A stretch of DNA of 64,000 bases from Perkinsus marinus ATCC 50983 (Eukaryota > Perkinsozoa > Perkinsida > Perkinsidae), in assembly GCF_000006405.1 (NCBI RefSeq), contig NW_003214267.1, positions 115,826-179,825 of the forward strand, in the 5' to 3' direction. Numbering within the stretch: the stretch's first letter is position 1; every line of letters begins with the position of its first letter. The notes beneath the pieces are model-generated. The model ran no database searches. It saw only the letters and a program-made list of their open reading frames with translations, and was not told the origin of the DNA. Of the stretch, positions 41,801-52,019 are shown piece after piece. Both the position numbers and the translations under genes were made by a program.

Positions 41801-42740
41801 ACGGTGGTTTATAAATTCACATTTGGTAGGTACAATCTGTATGTNNNNNNNNNNNNNNNNNNNNNNNNNNNNNNNNNNNNNNNNNNNNNNNNNNNNNNNN
41901 NNNNNNNNNNNNNNNNNNNNNNNNNNNNNNNNNNNNNNNNNNNNACACTTCATAATCTTCAGTCAACTTCGGGCAGGTCTCTCGGAATTCTCCATCGAAA
42001 ACAAACAGCTGTCCATCCTCTCGACACCCTCCATTTTTCCAATACTGCAACCACTGCCGTATAGTCAAATCTCCACTTCCGCACAGTAACACCGTGTCAC
42101 CACACGCTTGCATCAAATACTCATCAGAGTGCCATTTTTCCATACCCGCCCAGTTTTTCATTCCACCCGTTAATATAACAGGTTTTCCCGGCCTTTCGAA
42201 TTTCGCCACGAAATCCTCAACCGAAAGTTCCGAGACATCAACTCGCGTTATGTTGCATTTCTCACTGCTCACTTCAGCTGGCATCGGTAAATTCCGCAGC
42301 AAAAACGGTTGGTAAAGCAAATCGCTGAAAACTCTACAGTCGAATCTCGGCGCCATTTTTCCTCCTCGCATACGATAATACGTGTCCCTCCAATATGCTC
42401 CATTTTCCGCCGGCTCAATTTTTCCGCGATAATTTTCATTTCCGCACACGAGCTCTTTCCACAGCTCATCAAGCCCCGTATACGCCAACATCGCTCTCGA
42501 AGTCATCCCCAAAACCGCCAATGATTTTCCATCTAAATACCGTAGTATCGTCCCAACGAGAATTTCTTCCCCCACCATTTTCAAATCGCCCGTAATTTCT
42601 GCTCTGTGCGCGTCACTAACCAGATAGAGGTTTCCCAAAGGCCGCACACCGAGAGGATGGCCTGACGTGGTAGAAGCTGACTGCTTCCGAGCTCTCTTGG
42701 GTGATGGGCATTGGGCGACCGATGACGTTTGTGGTGGCAT
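38892..42740 (-). CDS. F-box + JmjC-domain oxygenase (JMJD6-like)
   Basis: Five exons: 1 from ATG 42740 into the N gap at 41944; 2 at 41234-41072; 3 at 40212-40112; 4 at 39554-39415; 5 at 39113-38892 (TGA). Junction phases agree (for example IA|ITQNY). Residues about 60-100 are F-box-like (VGTILRYLDGKSLAVLGMTSR). The JmjC fold follows: VILTGGMKNW, AWLMVGGPGAASKWHVDPNA with the iron-binding HVD, KRWVFMLPPSCIPVGVYPS, and FVPRGWWHCVIN with the second histidine, then AITQNY. JMJD6-type enzymes are Fe(II)/2-oxoglutarate hydroxylases or demethylases; the F-box suggests an SCF link. Substrate unknown. Part of the domain is lost in the gap. The first intron holds a family A MITE. Confidence 0.85.
40285..40435 (-). 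mobile_element. hAT MITE family A, inverted copy
   Basis: Reverse orientation: GGAATATAAGTTCGCTTTCG, TCAGCTGAGCTCAGGAG, ACATATAGTTGACCATGTGC, TTCTCCACACT. In the intron between JmjC exons 2 and 3. Target duplication not seen. Confidence 0.8.
41305..41445 (+). mobile_element. hAT MITE family A, degraded
   Basis: GGGGAAAATATGAACGTGTTGG, TGTTTTCTGTACACTCCTACC, ATTCGTATGTAAAC, GACGAAAGCGAACG. Both termini lost. In intron 1 of the JmjC gene. Confidence 0.75.
41845..41944. other. Assembly gap (100 N)
   Basis: Placeholder of unknown true length at the 3' end of JmjC exon 1; it removes the residues between LTEDYEV and YFKKDMYD. Confidence 0.99.
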
Positions 42741-42898
42741 CGATATGAATAACAAAGCTGTTCAAAAATAGTTCCCGCTAATTTTTTCCAAAATTCATCC
42801 ATCTATAACATGCCAAGATATATAAAACGCAGATGACTTATTTCCACGGTAATACCACCAGCAAGAGTTACAACCAACGCTAACGTTTTCGAAAACAG

Positions 42899-43010
42899 TG
42901 GAGTTTCTTCCGTTTTCGTGAAATACTCGTTAAAAACCCGATATTCGCGGTATGCAGTAGTCGTGAAATATATTCTCCACTAATGTTTTCATATCACGTG
43001 TGAAACTGCA
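42899..43010. mobile_element. MITE family B copy
   Basis: TGGAGTTTCTTCCGTTTTCGTG ... CATATCACGTGTGAAACTGCA, 112 bp, with GATATTCGCGGTATGCAGTAG in the middle. Upstream of the JmjC gene. Confidence 0.85.
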
Positions 43011-43078
43011 ATGCACTCAGCATAAAAACAGACGCATAAGCAAACTCCAACCCTCTCGAATTGTACCAAGCTATGACT

Positions 43079-43308
43079 ACTACCATGGGAACACTACATC
43101 GCCCCACTTCTCAAAATATCCGACTCCCTACAAAAAAACCAACCCGAATCTAAAGCAATCACCCCACTGACCCGCATAACTCAACAGCTCCTCGACTACC
43201 AACGTAACCAGAAACAGATTTGGCAGTGTTTCCGACAGATTACCCTACACCCTACGATCGATCAATACAGTGCTGTAGCTGCTCTGGAGCTTGCGATAAT
43301 TCAGTGAC
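43079..43308 (+). CDS. Coding-like frame without a start
   Basis: About 76 codons from a TGA at 43071-43073 to TGA at 43306 (EHYIAPLLKISDSLQKNQPE; TRITQQLLDYQRNQKQIWQ; YSAVAALELAIIQ), helical and Gln-rich. No ATG or splice acceptor lies inside the open part, so it is an exon with unseen borders or a decayed gene. No homologue was recognised. Confidence 0.3.
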
Positions 43309-43401
43309 GGACGATGCAACGATTACAGTAAGAAGAACAGTAGAATAATAAGTGAGACATTAAATGCCCACTTCTAACCTTCGTGTAATACAAATGTGTA
43401 T

Positions 43402-43533
43402 TTACTCGTGCTTCTGAACGGCGCCCTCATCAGCCTGCTCAGAGTCATCGTCGGACTCGCACTCATCCTCACACGACGAATCGTCCTCATCGGAATCGTA
43501 ATCAGCAGCCTCGCCGGTATAGTATCTGCTCAT
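43402..43533 (-). CDS. Small acidic protein, 43 residues
   Basis: ATG to TAA, MSRYYTGEAADYDSDEDDSS then alternating Asp/Glu/Ser with two Cys, ending GAVQKHE. More than half of the residues are Asp, Glu or Ser. The opening MSRYYTG recalls the start of translation factor eIF3c (MSRFF...), whose N-terminus is also acidic, but the rest is missing. It may be a true microprotein, a truncated eIF3c first exon, or a gene relic. Confidence 0.45.
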   Translation of the reverse strand: MSRYYTGEAADYDSDEDDSSCEDECESDDDSEQADEGAVQKHE

Positions 43534-43539
43534 AATACC

Positions 43540-44023
43540 ATCTCGACAGAAATTTTACGACCAACTTGACTTTCATATACTTTTACCAGAAGATGAAACG
43601 GAATCAACAACACACATGAATTTCACCGTCATGTTAACTATACATATATGCAACGAGTTAATATAACGATAATGGGAGCATTGAGAGTGATAAATATAGG
43701 AATAACATGATAAAAGTACTATATAACGCTTATTATAATATGATAAACATAATAAAACCTAGTATTATCATACAATAATTTTGAATAGACGATATACAAT
43801 TGGTGACTATCGATATTAACGAGTTTATAATATTATTCTGATTTTATATTTTACTACAAATTATATTCTTATGATATTATAGTATTATTGATATTTATAG
43901 GTTTGCCACCGCCACGTTGACATGAAAAAATAATACCCAAAATTGAAAGTAGACCGCATTGTATACGCAAACGACCATTATAGTACACCTCGTACTGCAC
44001 TAAATGAAATTTGCAATTCAGTC
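43540..44023. other. AT-rich spacer
   Basis: 43620-43900 is strongly AT-rich with many TATA/ATAAT runs. No gene or repeat unit was recognised. It separates the acidic ORF from the 3' end of the NAP gene. Confidence 0.5.
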
Positions 44024-45063
44024 TTACTTGAAGGCACGAGGAACAATATTCTCCTTCAAGTCATCAGCCTTCTCGAAATCGGCGCTCATGAAGAACTGCA
44101 GACGCTCCTTGTCAGCCTCGTCATCATCGGACTCAGAATCAGAGTCCAAATCCAAGTAGATTTCAGGGATGGGATGATCAGGCCCGAGAGGACTGAAAAA
44201 AAGGACACATTACTGCAGTGAAAATTCTCAAGGTTGAAGATACATCCAACCTCACGATGTGAGTGAAACTCCATAGAATGTAAGTAACGAAGCGAAATCA
44301 AACACCATACGAAAAACAGTGATTTGCGTAGATCTCATCAACGCCCGAACGTAAAAAATCACAATCACAACAACTTGACCAAAATTCCCGTCTACATGCT
44401 GCTGATAATGAAATGACCACAAAACTGATAAATCCACCATTTCAACTGTCTACGTACAACTACCCTACAGAAAACTACAACTGACTAAAACTCCAAAACT
44501 TACGTGAAAAATCTGAAGAAGGACTCCCTCTCCTTCTGAACAGTCTTAGTAGCGCCAGTCTTCTTATTCTTCTTTACCACAGACTTTAACGTGAGGACCT
44601 TGCCAGCTTTCCACGCCACAGTGTCGCTGTCAATAGACGTTATCTCATGACGGAGCATATCATTAACCTCGCTGAAGTGGTAGGTCTTCGTCAATGACTT
44701 GTTCTCGAAAAAAGGGTTCTCGTTGAACACGAAGGTGATCTTCAAACCAGCAACCAAATCTTCCTCTTTTTCGCCGGGGATTTCCTCAGCCTGAATGTCA
44801 ACCAAGTACTGCAGAGCCTCCTTATCTTGATCTTCGATTTCAGGACCAAAATTGGCGGTGTTCCTCAACACAGTGAGCCAAAACTCAGGCACGCCGCCCT
44901 CGGCAACGAGCTTGGACCTCTCAGAAAGGAGAGGCTGGTACTTGGCATCGTAGGTCTTCTCCAAAGCGCGAGTCTCAATCTCCTGCTGACGACGAATAGC
45001 AGCGTACTCACTATCGAGCGAATTGAGCTTCTCGATGATGACGGAGTCGATGGGAGAAGTCAT
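44024..45063 (-). CDS. Nucleosome assembly protein (NAP1/SET family)
   Basis: Two exons (45063-44504, 44192-44024), 242 residues. A dimerisation helix (EYAAIRRQQEIETRALEKTY) is followed by YDAKYQPLLSERSKLV, the classic NAP spacer. Then VPEFWLTVLRNT (usual 'IPeFWl.vl.n'), GLKITFVFNENPFFENKSL, KTYHF, RESFFRFFT and, from exon 2, an acidic run (LDLDSDSESDDDEADKERL) and ENIVPRAFK. These are histone chaperones that carry H2A-H2B or H3-H4. The acidic run lies before the last helix rather than at the very end. The ATG at 45063 gives a short N-terminus; an in-frame TTG upstream is ignored. Confidence 0.92.
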
Positions 45064-46436
45064 GGAGAAACCTTGATGGGACAAGTGGAAAAGCTGAGAA
45101 TGGATGTGGAGTCAACGGACCTTGAGCCCTTATCGGACCTACTTTGAATCTTGCACCCTCAACCGCAAGATATCCCGCAACGGGAAGATTTTTGCTCCAC
45201 AACTCACATTCCGCGCATGACACTCGTAGGGGACAGATGCTAGTGACAACGCGCAGCACAAAGCCAATTTTGGGGCGCGCGAAACTTTCTTACACATCTT
45301 CTTATTCCGAATCTCAGAGATGACTGCCTAAAATTCGGAGCCGATTCGGAGTTTCACACGTCGCGTTGGATTTCTGGGGTGTCGAAGGTCATCGGAAGCT
45401 TTTTAAAGAGAAAATTTGGCGGAAAGGAATTCTCGGGTAGCGACTGTCGGAGGGGAAGCATGACGATGCCGAAGACATAACGTTTTCCCCACTTTTACGT
45501 GAGTTAGTTCTGGCGCTTGCAAGATTCGTTGATATTATTCTTAAATTCGCTTCGAATAGCTGCACAAGGATACATGAAGTGAATGATATTATCCTTCACG
45601 TGAGTCTTGGTTGAAATTCTCCCATCTTTTTACGTATGTTCTCAACTGTGACCAATCCATGATAATTGCTAAGCAAGTGACCAGTTCGATTCATGCCATC
45701 TCAGATTGCCTATGCGATTTTCTTAAATCAATAAACTAATCCTGTTACTCAAAATCGCCCTTTTTTTGGTATGTATCTATTGCGAAGCATAATTACGGGC
45801 CTAGTAGCCTATCGTCCTTGAATACGCAATAGCAAACTCCTACGATTGCGAGAAAGCTCAGCAGCCCTCTCCCACAAGTTGTGCCATGCCAAATACGATA
45901 GAAATAACATAGAATCGATACCAATATACTGTATAATACCGTTTGCGAACTCGATACACTGTATACAAGAATACATGGTGAGGTGTGATAACATATCGTG
46001 GATGCCAGTCCTTGTTATCAATACTTTTAAGCTAGGTGAATATAATCGTGCGTAAAAATCTCACATTTTCAAATTTCCTCCACAAATCCTAATTACATAC
46101 TCCCATGTTTTCAGCATATGCCCCTCTTATACGTTACTTCCTACCTATTTATTCTAAACGTCTCTTTTCGCTCTAATTGGAGCGAAGCGACGCGAGCTGC
46201 TACTATGGATCGTACTATCGACTCCGTGGGGCTATCTATTACGTAAGGCACTACATAGGGAGTCGATGGTAGGTACGATGACACGAGTAACTATGAATAG
46301 CAAACTGATACTGACCAAGTCAGTGTGGGGAAGGAAAAGCGCACTATGCTGAACACTTGAGGGCGCTAGAGCCAGATTCGGATTCCGAAAAAAGTTGCGC
46401 AGTCATCAACCCCCTGAAATTCCCGCTGTTTGCTTC
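45064..46436. other. Spacer, nothing assigned
   Basis: NAP promoter side plus about 1.2 kb without recognisable genes. GGAGCGAAGCGACGCG near 46181 is one of several CGCTTCGCTCC-like motifs in the window. Confidence 0.35.
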
Positions 46437-47484
46437 GCACTACACCTTTTCAATCTCAAATTCAACAATTGAAACAACAAATTAGATGAATGAAATTTGA
46501 TTTTCGACGAGTGAAAGGAGTTTTTCACGAAGTGAAAGTCCAAATTCGAAATGAAAGTTAGAATTTCGTTGACCGGTCGAAAACGAAAGTTCAAATTCGT
46601 AAAATGAAATTTATGAATTCGGAAACGCAAGTTCAAATTCGTCGAACACAAGACCAATTTCGACCAATGAAAGCTCACTTTCATTCGATAGAAGGAAATT
46701 CTCGTCAGCGTCGTGCCACGGATCGACTTGCGACTCGCAAATTGCGCGTGCTGATGGTGCTCTACGGGCTGCACCGTAATGCGCAACAGTACAGCGCAAT
46801 CCACAAATTTGCAATGAAGGATTTTCAGAGATTCGAGCCGAGGGATTGTTTGGGTTTGATTCTCCCATGGAGAATCTCCATTACCCTTCCGATGATATCG
46901 GAAGGACGATGGGGTCAGCACATGTTCGGTGCGATTTCCTGACCACCGAACCGAACTTTGATCGAATACCGAATACCGAACCGGAACAACCCTCTACGAA
47001 AAGTTCGGGTTTCGACGGGTTGCATCGGTCCCGGACCCACGGTCCGACGGACCGATGTGACCCAACGTTCCGGAGAACCACTCGTGAATCTCACTCAGTG
47101 CAATAACTGTTCACATTTGAGAAGTACCTCGAGCAGTCTTCGCACATTGTGCGAGTTGTCAACTCGTGGAGTGTGAATAGCGCATATCGAGATGTGGTGC
47201 AAGTGCGTGTAGTGTGGATAGTGCATTTCGAGACGTGATGAAAACGAGCTTTCATTGGTCGAAATTGGTCTTGTGTTTGACGAATTTCAAGTTGTGTTTC
47301 CGAATTCATAGCTTTCATTTACGAATTTGAACTTTCATTTTTGAATGGTCTACGAAAATCGAACTTTCATTTCGAATTTGAACTTTCATTCGGTGAAAAA
47401 CTCCTTTCATCCGACTAAAATCAAATTTCATTTTTCTAATTTGTTCTTTCATTTGCCGAATTTGAGATTGAAAAGGTGTAGTTT
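46437..47484. mobile_element. Foldback element with about 240-bp inverted repeats
   Basis: Both ends read inward as CTACACCTTTTCAATCTC. The arms match over about 240 bp (for example GACCAATTTCGACCAATGAA in both) at roughly 85-90%. Within each arm a unit of the type GAAAGTTCAAATTCG recurs every 35-45 bp. The middle (about 46690-47235) has no coding sequence but contains short ACCGAAC repeats. No flanking duplication was found. A related single end lies at 23185-23217. Confidence 0.85.
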
Positions 47485-47659
47485 TTCACCTCACGACGAT
47501 TAAATGTTTAATTTCTTGGCGGAAATGAGCCTCGAGGCTACTCTGTTTCCAGATTTGAGCGCGTGAATTGGTAGGCAATAATTGGACTGAGAAATCCGCG
47601 AACGCTTCGACGGAGCGTTGTGTCTTGCTGGGCGAGTTAGCGGACTCATTGTGGGAGGA

Positions 47660-48240
47660 TCCCACTCGGATCACCGAACGCTACGGCATGCATTTTCGAT
47701 CTATCGGTTTCAGTCTACTGAGCGCACGAGAGAACACAGCACTCACGTTGACGAGACCTAGTAGGCTCTGCCTTCTACGTGCTGATCTGTTGAAGGTAGG
47801 ATAGCAAACTCTCAAAGCTTTCTCAACCCTTTGACAGAGAGGAGACTTCGACCATACGTCACTAGACAGGCACATATCCAGTCTGTGTGCTAGGCAGTGC
47901 ACGAAGATTACCCATCAGAGTGACAGCTGGCAAAACAAGAAAACTGCAGATCACCTGATATTGTGACGATTCACAGAACAAACGAGCCGCCTTCTTCATG
48001 GCACTGCATGATGCAGTCTGCATCCATCACTGGCCCAGCCGCAACATCTTGCAAGGGGAACCCCATCTCTTTCATATAACCCCAATAAAACTGTGCATAT
48101 GGACTCTGCCGTACCATCCGAGACATGGATCAGATCCCACATGACTACTTCAATTCCCGCGTCATGCACACATCTTGCCAGGATCACTAAGCCATTCAGC
48201 TTCATCAGTCGTTGAGTCGAGTATGATGCAATGAGACGGA
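47660..48240 (-). pseudogene. hAT-type transposase remnant
   Basis: Minus-strand pieces in order: WDLIHVSDGTAESICTVLLG, ARCCGWASDGCRLHH (the 'GfgSDGA' box of TTF/ZNF862-type hAT transposases), then HCLAHRLDMCLSS and FNRSARRRQSLL ('HC.aHRL.L......f..S.kR...l'). Frame changes lie between the pieces. It is about 600 bp of the roughly 2 kb expected. Its superfamily agrees with the 8-bp duplications of the family A MITEs, but no matching termini were seen around it, so it need not be their source. Confidence 0.6.
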
Positions 48241-49136
48241 GAATTCCGGATGGTGGTCACATCCCTCGATAACAGAGCTATCTCGGCGGCAATAAGGATA
48301 TAAGGAAGATGGGTATAAGGGTATAAGGAAGGATGGTGGATAAGGAAGATATCGAAATATTCGATTCAGATATCTCATTTATTCTCGCGTTTGAAGATGT
48401 GATCCTAACCAATTTGATTTAGCTGATATTCATTGGGAGCGGAGTAACTACACTACATTCAGAATGTACAATAAGTGCGAGACAAGTTCTACTGTAGCGC
48501 TTGCAGCCCCTACAGAGCCCCTTCATGCATTTAGTAAGTATATGAATGAGGAGAAGCTGTATACTAGCGTTGCTGATAACGAGTGTCACGAAGGTGGATT
48601 GCATAACGTGTGACAGTCAGCATCTCAGGCATTGGTACAAACAATCTAGAGGCATCCTACAGAGTCTTGGAGGTAGGAAGTTGGCAACCTTAGGTCACCA
48701 TTGGGGTGATGCTGAGATTTACTCGCAAGGATACTTCATCGGACAGTTCGACGTATTAATCGCGAAGGAGATATGATGAGTCTCATGGTATCATGTACCG
48801 CATCGGATGAGATGCCATGCACCCGGCTAAAAATAGTAAATTGGCTCTATTGAGCACAGCCGTAGTTGAAGGAAGGGGCATCGGATGAGATGCCGTCAAG
48901 CCCTCCTCAGTCACACTCGTGTATCCCTGGGGCCTATTTCATAGGAAACCTTATCTGAGGAGCTTTACCGATAAGGACGCACTTTAGGATGCTAACATGA
49001 GATGGGGAAACCCTTATCCTTACGTAAGGAATCGGTTTTCATAACTCAGAGTGCATCTTGAGCACTTAGTACTACTTGTATTTCCTCAATTCTTGCTTTG
49101 CGTCCCCGGTAATCGTCATTGATATAGATCATCATA
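48241..49136. other. Spacer with small repeats
   Basis: 48290-48350 is a short simple array (AAGGATATAAGGAAGATGGG-type). GCATCGGATGAGATGCC occurs twice (about 48808 and 48887). No gene recognised upstream of GAR1. Confidence 0.4.
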
Positions 49137-50286
49137 ATGAAAGGTGGATTCGGCAAAGGAAAAGGTGGAAAAGGCAAAGGTAGTCACAAACGCGCCCAGT
49201 ACAGTCTCGTCGTGTTGTGGTTCAAAACCTTCTAATGCTCGAGAAGCGTCTGGGGGAAGAGATTTGGTGAAGGTGTGGTATGAGGATGGTACTCATGTCA
49301 TGATTAATTTCGGGGACATTATGAACTGAGCCATCAGTGGTGGCTCTGCTGGAGCTGCTGCTACCTGCATTGAAAATATACGTATAGATAATCACTTTTC
49401 GGACCCTCTATTTCGTATGTCGTTGTGCACCACATTGGCGGTCATCATCTGAGCGTCGCATAGGTTGCCGTTGTGGAATTTAATGGAGTATCACTGATAT
49501 GAAAACCACTAGTGAAAAACATATTTCACAATTACTGCATACCGTGAACTTCGCGTTTTTCACCGAGTTTTACGCCACTTAATGTAAAACAGGTGAAACT
49601 CCAATCGGGTCGCGATGTGCAACGCTGTATTTGCATCGGTTGTTGGTGCTAGGTAAGGGTCACCGCGCCCCTCTTGGGCCCCCTGAATGGGTAGAAGAAC
49701 TCGGAGAGATGATCCACGTCTGTGAAGATGAGATGATCTGCAAGTGTAATATATTAATTATCATACCACTCTTCCTTCACTTCCCGATGTAGGTACCCAC
49801 ACTAAAGTGCCTTACTTCAATGGACGTGTGTTCCTCGAGAACAAGAGTCAAATCGGGCAAGTTGATGAGATTCTCGGACCCATCAATGAGTTCTACTTCT
49901 CTGTAAAGATGCAGGATGGTGTCGTTGCTAAAAGCTTCAAGACTGGCCAAAAGGTGAGCCATTGGCTTTGCGCATGCGTGCAGAATCTCTGACCATTAAC
50001 AGGTCTACATTGATGGCAACCAAACTCTTCCTCTAGAGCGGTTCCTTCCTGTTAAGAAGAGTATCGGCCCTAAGAGTAATCCAAGTGTAGGAGGGAAGGG
50101 AAATTGTGTCTGTTTCAGAGCACGCCGCTGGGGGTAAGGGTAAAGGTGGCAAAGGTAAAGGAGGAAAGGGCAAGGGCTTTGGAAAGGGCAAGGGTAAGAT
50201 TTCAGACATTCTATGTCATGATGCTGTTGTACTCAGGTAAGGGTAAGGGTCATTTTGGGAAGGGTAAGGGCAAGGGAAGATGGTAG
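49137..50286 (+). CDS. GAR1: GAR1, H/ACA snoRNP core protein
   Basis: Six exons: 49137-49179, 49653-49739, 49793-49953, 50003-50084, 50119-50193, 50237-50286; 165 residues. The core is unmistakable: [79 protein letters not shown]1 binds the Cbf5 pseudouridine synthase and helps substrate release in rRNA pseudouridylation. Both ends are Gly/Lys-rich ([29 protein letters not shown]) where animal and yeast GAR1 have RGG repeats. Intron 2 (49740-49792) joins in frame only if its donor is GC (GCAAGT). Introns 4 and 5 are 34 and 43 nt. Intron 1 carries a MITE. Confidence 0.95.
49484..49603. mobile_element. MITE family B copy in GAR1 intron 1
   Basis: TGGAGTATCACTGATATGAAAAC ... TACGCCACTTAATGTAAAACAGGTGAAACTCCA, 120 bp. 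Explains most of the unusual length of GAR1 intron 1 (473 nt). Confidence 0.88.
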
Positions 50287-50349
50287 AGGAGTGGTACTCT
50301 AATAGTGACCGTACTGTCTGTAATTGTCCCTTTTTCCTGCGCTATTGGG

Positions 50350-52010
50350 TCACCTTACCAACGTCTTAGGAAGATTGTAGTGTTATTCAATTCGTATGTG
50401 AAGTGCATTGATCTAAACGGCAGCCTGCGAAAGATTGGGAATAACAATCTTAGGAGAGGGGTGAGTGAATCAACTCGGTACATGAAGTTTTCATTTAGTT
50501 ATTAACGAGAGTGTTCGTTGTAGAAAGCCCTTTGTAATGCTGATAATCATTGTGAATGCCGGGTCCCCGGAGCTTGCCTACAGAATCAACATGATGGAAC
50601 TGCACTAAGCTCGGTGGTGATATTACTGGGTCCAGCATATGGGATGAGGACGCGATTCGCTTTTGGTTGCTGTGGTTCTCCGATTTGTGACTGCGGCTTC
50701 CAGTGTGGGAATATATGGTACGCACATGGCCAATTACGTGTGTTGGTGACAATATGTAAATTCTGAGGAAATTTTAGGAAATTATCTTTTGTTTTTGTAC
50801 ACTTCTACCGGAATTCGTGCAGTCCATGATTAGTGAGGAGACTCTTCAGCTCAGTCGAAAATTGTATATCTGGAATTCTGTGGGAGAGAACTGTTAGTTG
50901 ATAACGCAGCCTCAGGAAGGATCGGAGGAGTTTTATTAACATAGCGAGGTTGATCATTCGAGCCCATTTTTACAGCGAATATTAGTATGTGGGTAAGTGG
51001 ATTACAGCAATCGTACCGCTGCTCCTCGATCAGCGTAATTAGAAGGTGAAGGGAATGGCTTGATTTACGAGTATATCTATACGCTGCATCCGGATGAGGT
51101 GTTCTTATAGGAGCTCTGACGGCGGAGAAACGGTATCGTCTCCACGATTAGCTCTAGTATTGGTTGATGTAGTTTTGAAGGGTTTCAGTGGTGGAATATG
51201 TGTTTGGTTTCCTCTGCTGAGCTCAGGGGTGTCCACAGCTACATTATGATGATTTACAAATTCCTGAGCGCAGAGGTGTGCAAAACTCAACAAGATTTTC
51301 CCGAAGTTCCCCCTATCATCACCAGTTTATACAATTGACTACGTGTATATTTTTTCTGCACCGTAAATTGCTCATAGAGGAAAGCACTGGAACACCTCAT
51401 CTCATTGGGACTCGTGAAAGATCGGGACGCGGGAAGGCTGAGTGTTGGCTTTCCATAGCGTTTTCCGATCTGCGTACTCCACTTGGTTTGGGGATAGTGT
51501 CGTGTTTAAGTGCGCATATCAAAGGTAACACACGAATTGTTGGGTTTATTTACTCCATGAGTGTCGTGTAGTAATTAAATAACTTAAATTCATTGTACCA
51601 TCGCATTTGCAGAACTTTAGCATCAATCCATATTGGAACACGGGCACGTCAATTATCTCAATGATCGTCAGTGGCATCATCAGGGATCCGCGATACAAAT
51701 TGCTGCCGCGGAAACTTGGGGAATACACCAAGAATTGGTATACGCAAGCGACAGCTGATGTCCTTGAATTACTGCAGTCATTCGGTCCCTCACAGCTTGG
51801 TAGTGAAGAGATTGCTGAACGATTTGCTTGGGTCCTGGCGGGTGTAGCAGGTTTATCGTCGTTAGATGGGGTTTTTGGCGAGTTCTGTGCGAAAAGTTCC
51901 GATGCGGGGACTCGAACCCCGGTCGCGTGGGTGAGAGCCACGAATCCTAACCAGCTAGACTACATCGAAAGTTTAATTTGGCGGATTACTTCGTGCCATC
52001 GATTATCTAA
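50350..52010 (+). CDS. Exons of an unrecognised gene
   Basis: Coding-like pieces on the plus strand: 50373-50460 (IVVLFNSYVKCIDLNG, GT donor); 50523-50700 (Cys-rich: ALCNADNHCECRVPGACLQN, SVVILLGPAYGMRTRF); about 51031-51100 (EGEGNGLIYEYIYTLHPDEV); about 51430-51526 (DLRTPLGLGIVSCLSAHI); 51611-51890 (INPYWNTGTSIISMIVSG, ATADVLELLQSFGPSQLG). The last two faintly resemble the 'CLS...P.WN....I' block of UBE2J-type ubiquitin-conjugating enzymes, but the rest of that fold is not visible. Splice joins are not resolved, and more than one gene may be involved. MITEs at 50701 and 51186 lie between the pieces. Confidence 0.3.
50701..50885 (+). mobile_element. hAT MITE family A, right end decayed
   Basis: Perfect left end CAGTGTGGGAATATATGG, then GTGTGTTGGTGACAATATG, GTACACTTCTACCGGAATTC. 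After GTGAGGAGACTC the match fades. Directly follows the Cys-rich coding piece. Confidence 0.82.
51186..51362 (-). mobile_element. hAT MITE family A, inverted
   Basis: CAGTGGTGGAATATGTGTTTGG, CTCTGCTGAGCTCAGG, ACAATTGACTACGTGTATAT; reverse orientation, ends altered. Confidence 0.78.
51897..51969 (-). tRNA. tRNA-Glu (CTC)
   Basis: 73 nt, minus strand. Acceptor TTCGATG pairs with CATCGGA (one G-T), D arm with GTCTAGCTGGTTAGGA, anticodon stem CGTGG/CCACG, loop CTCTCAC giving anticodon CTC, T arm CCGGGGTTCGAGTCCCCG, discriminator A. No intron. It lies opposite a long plus-strand open frame, which is a shadow across the tRNA. Confidence 0.95.
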
Positions 52011-52019
52011 GTACTCACC

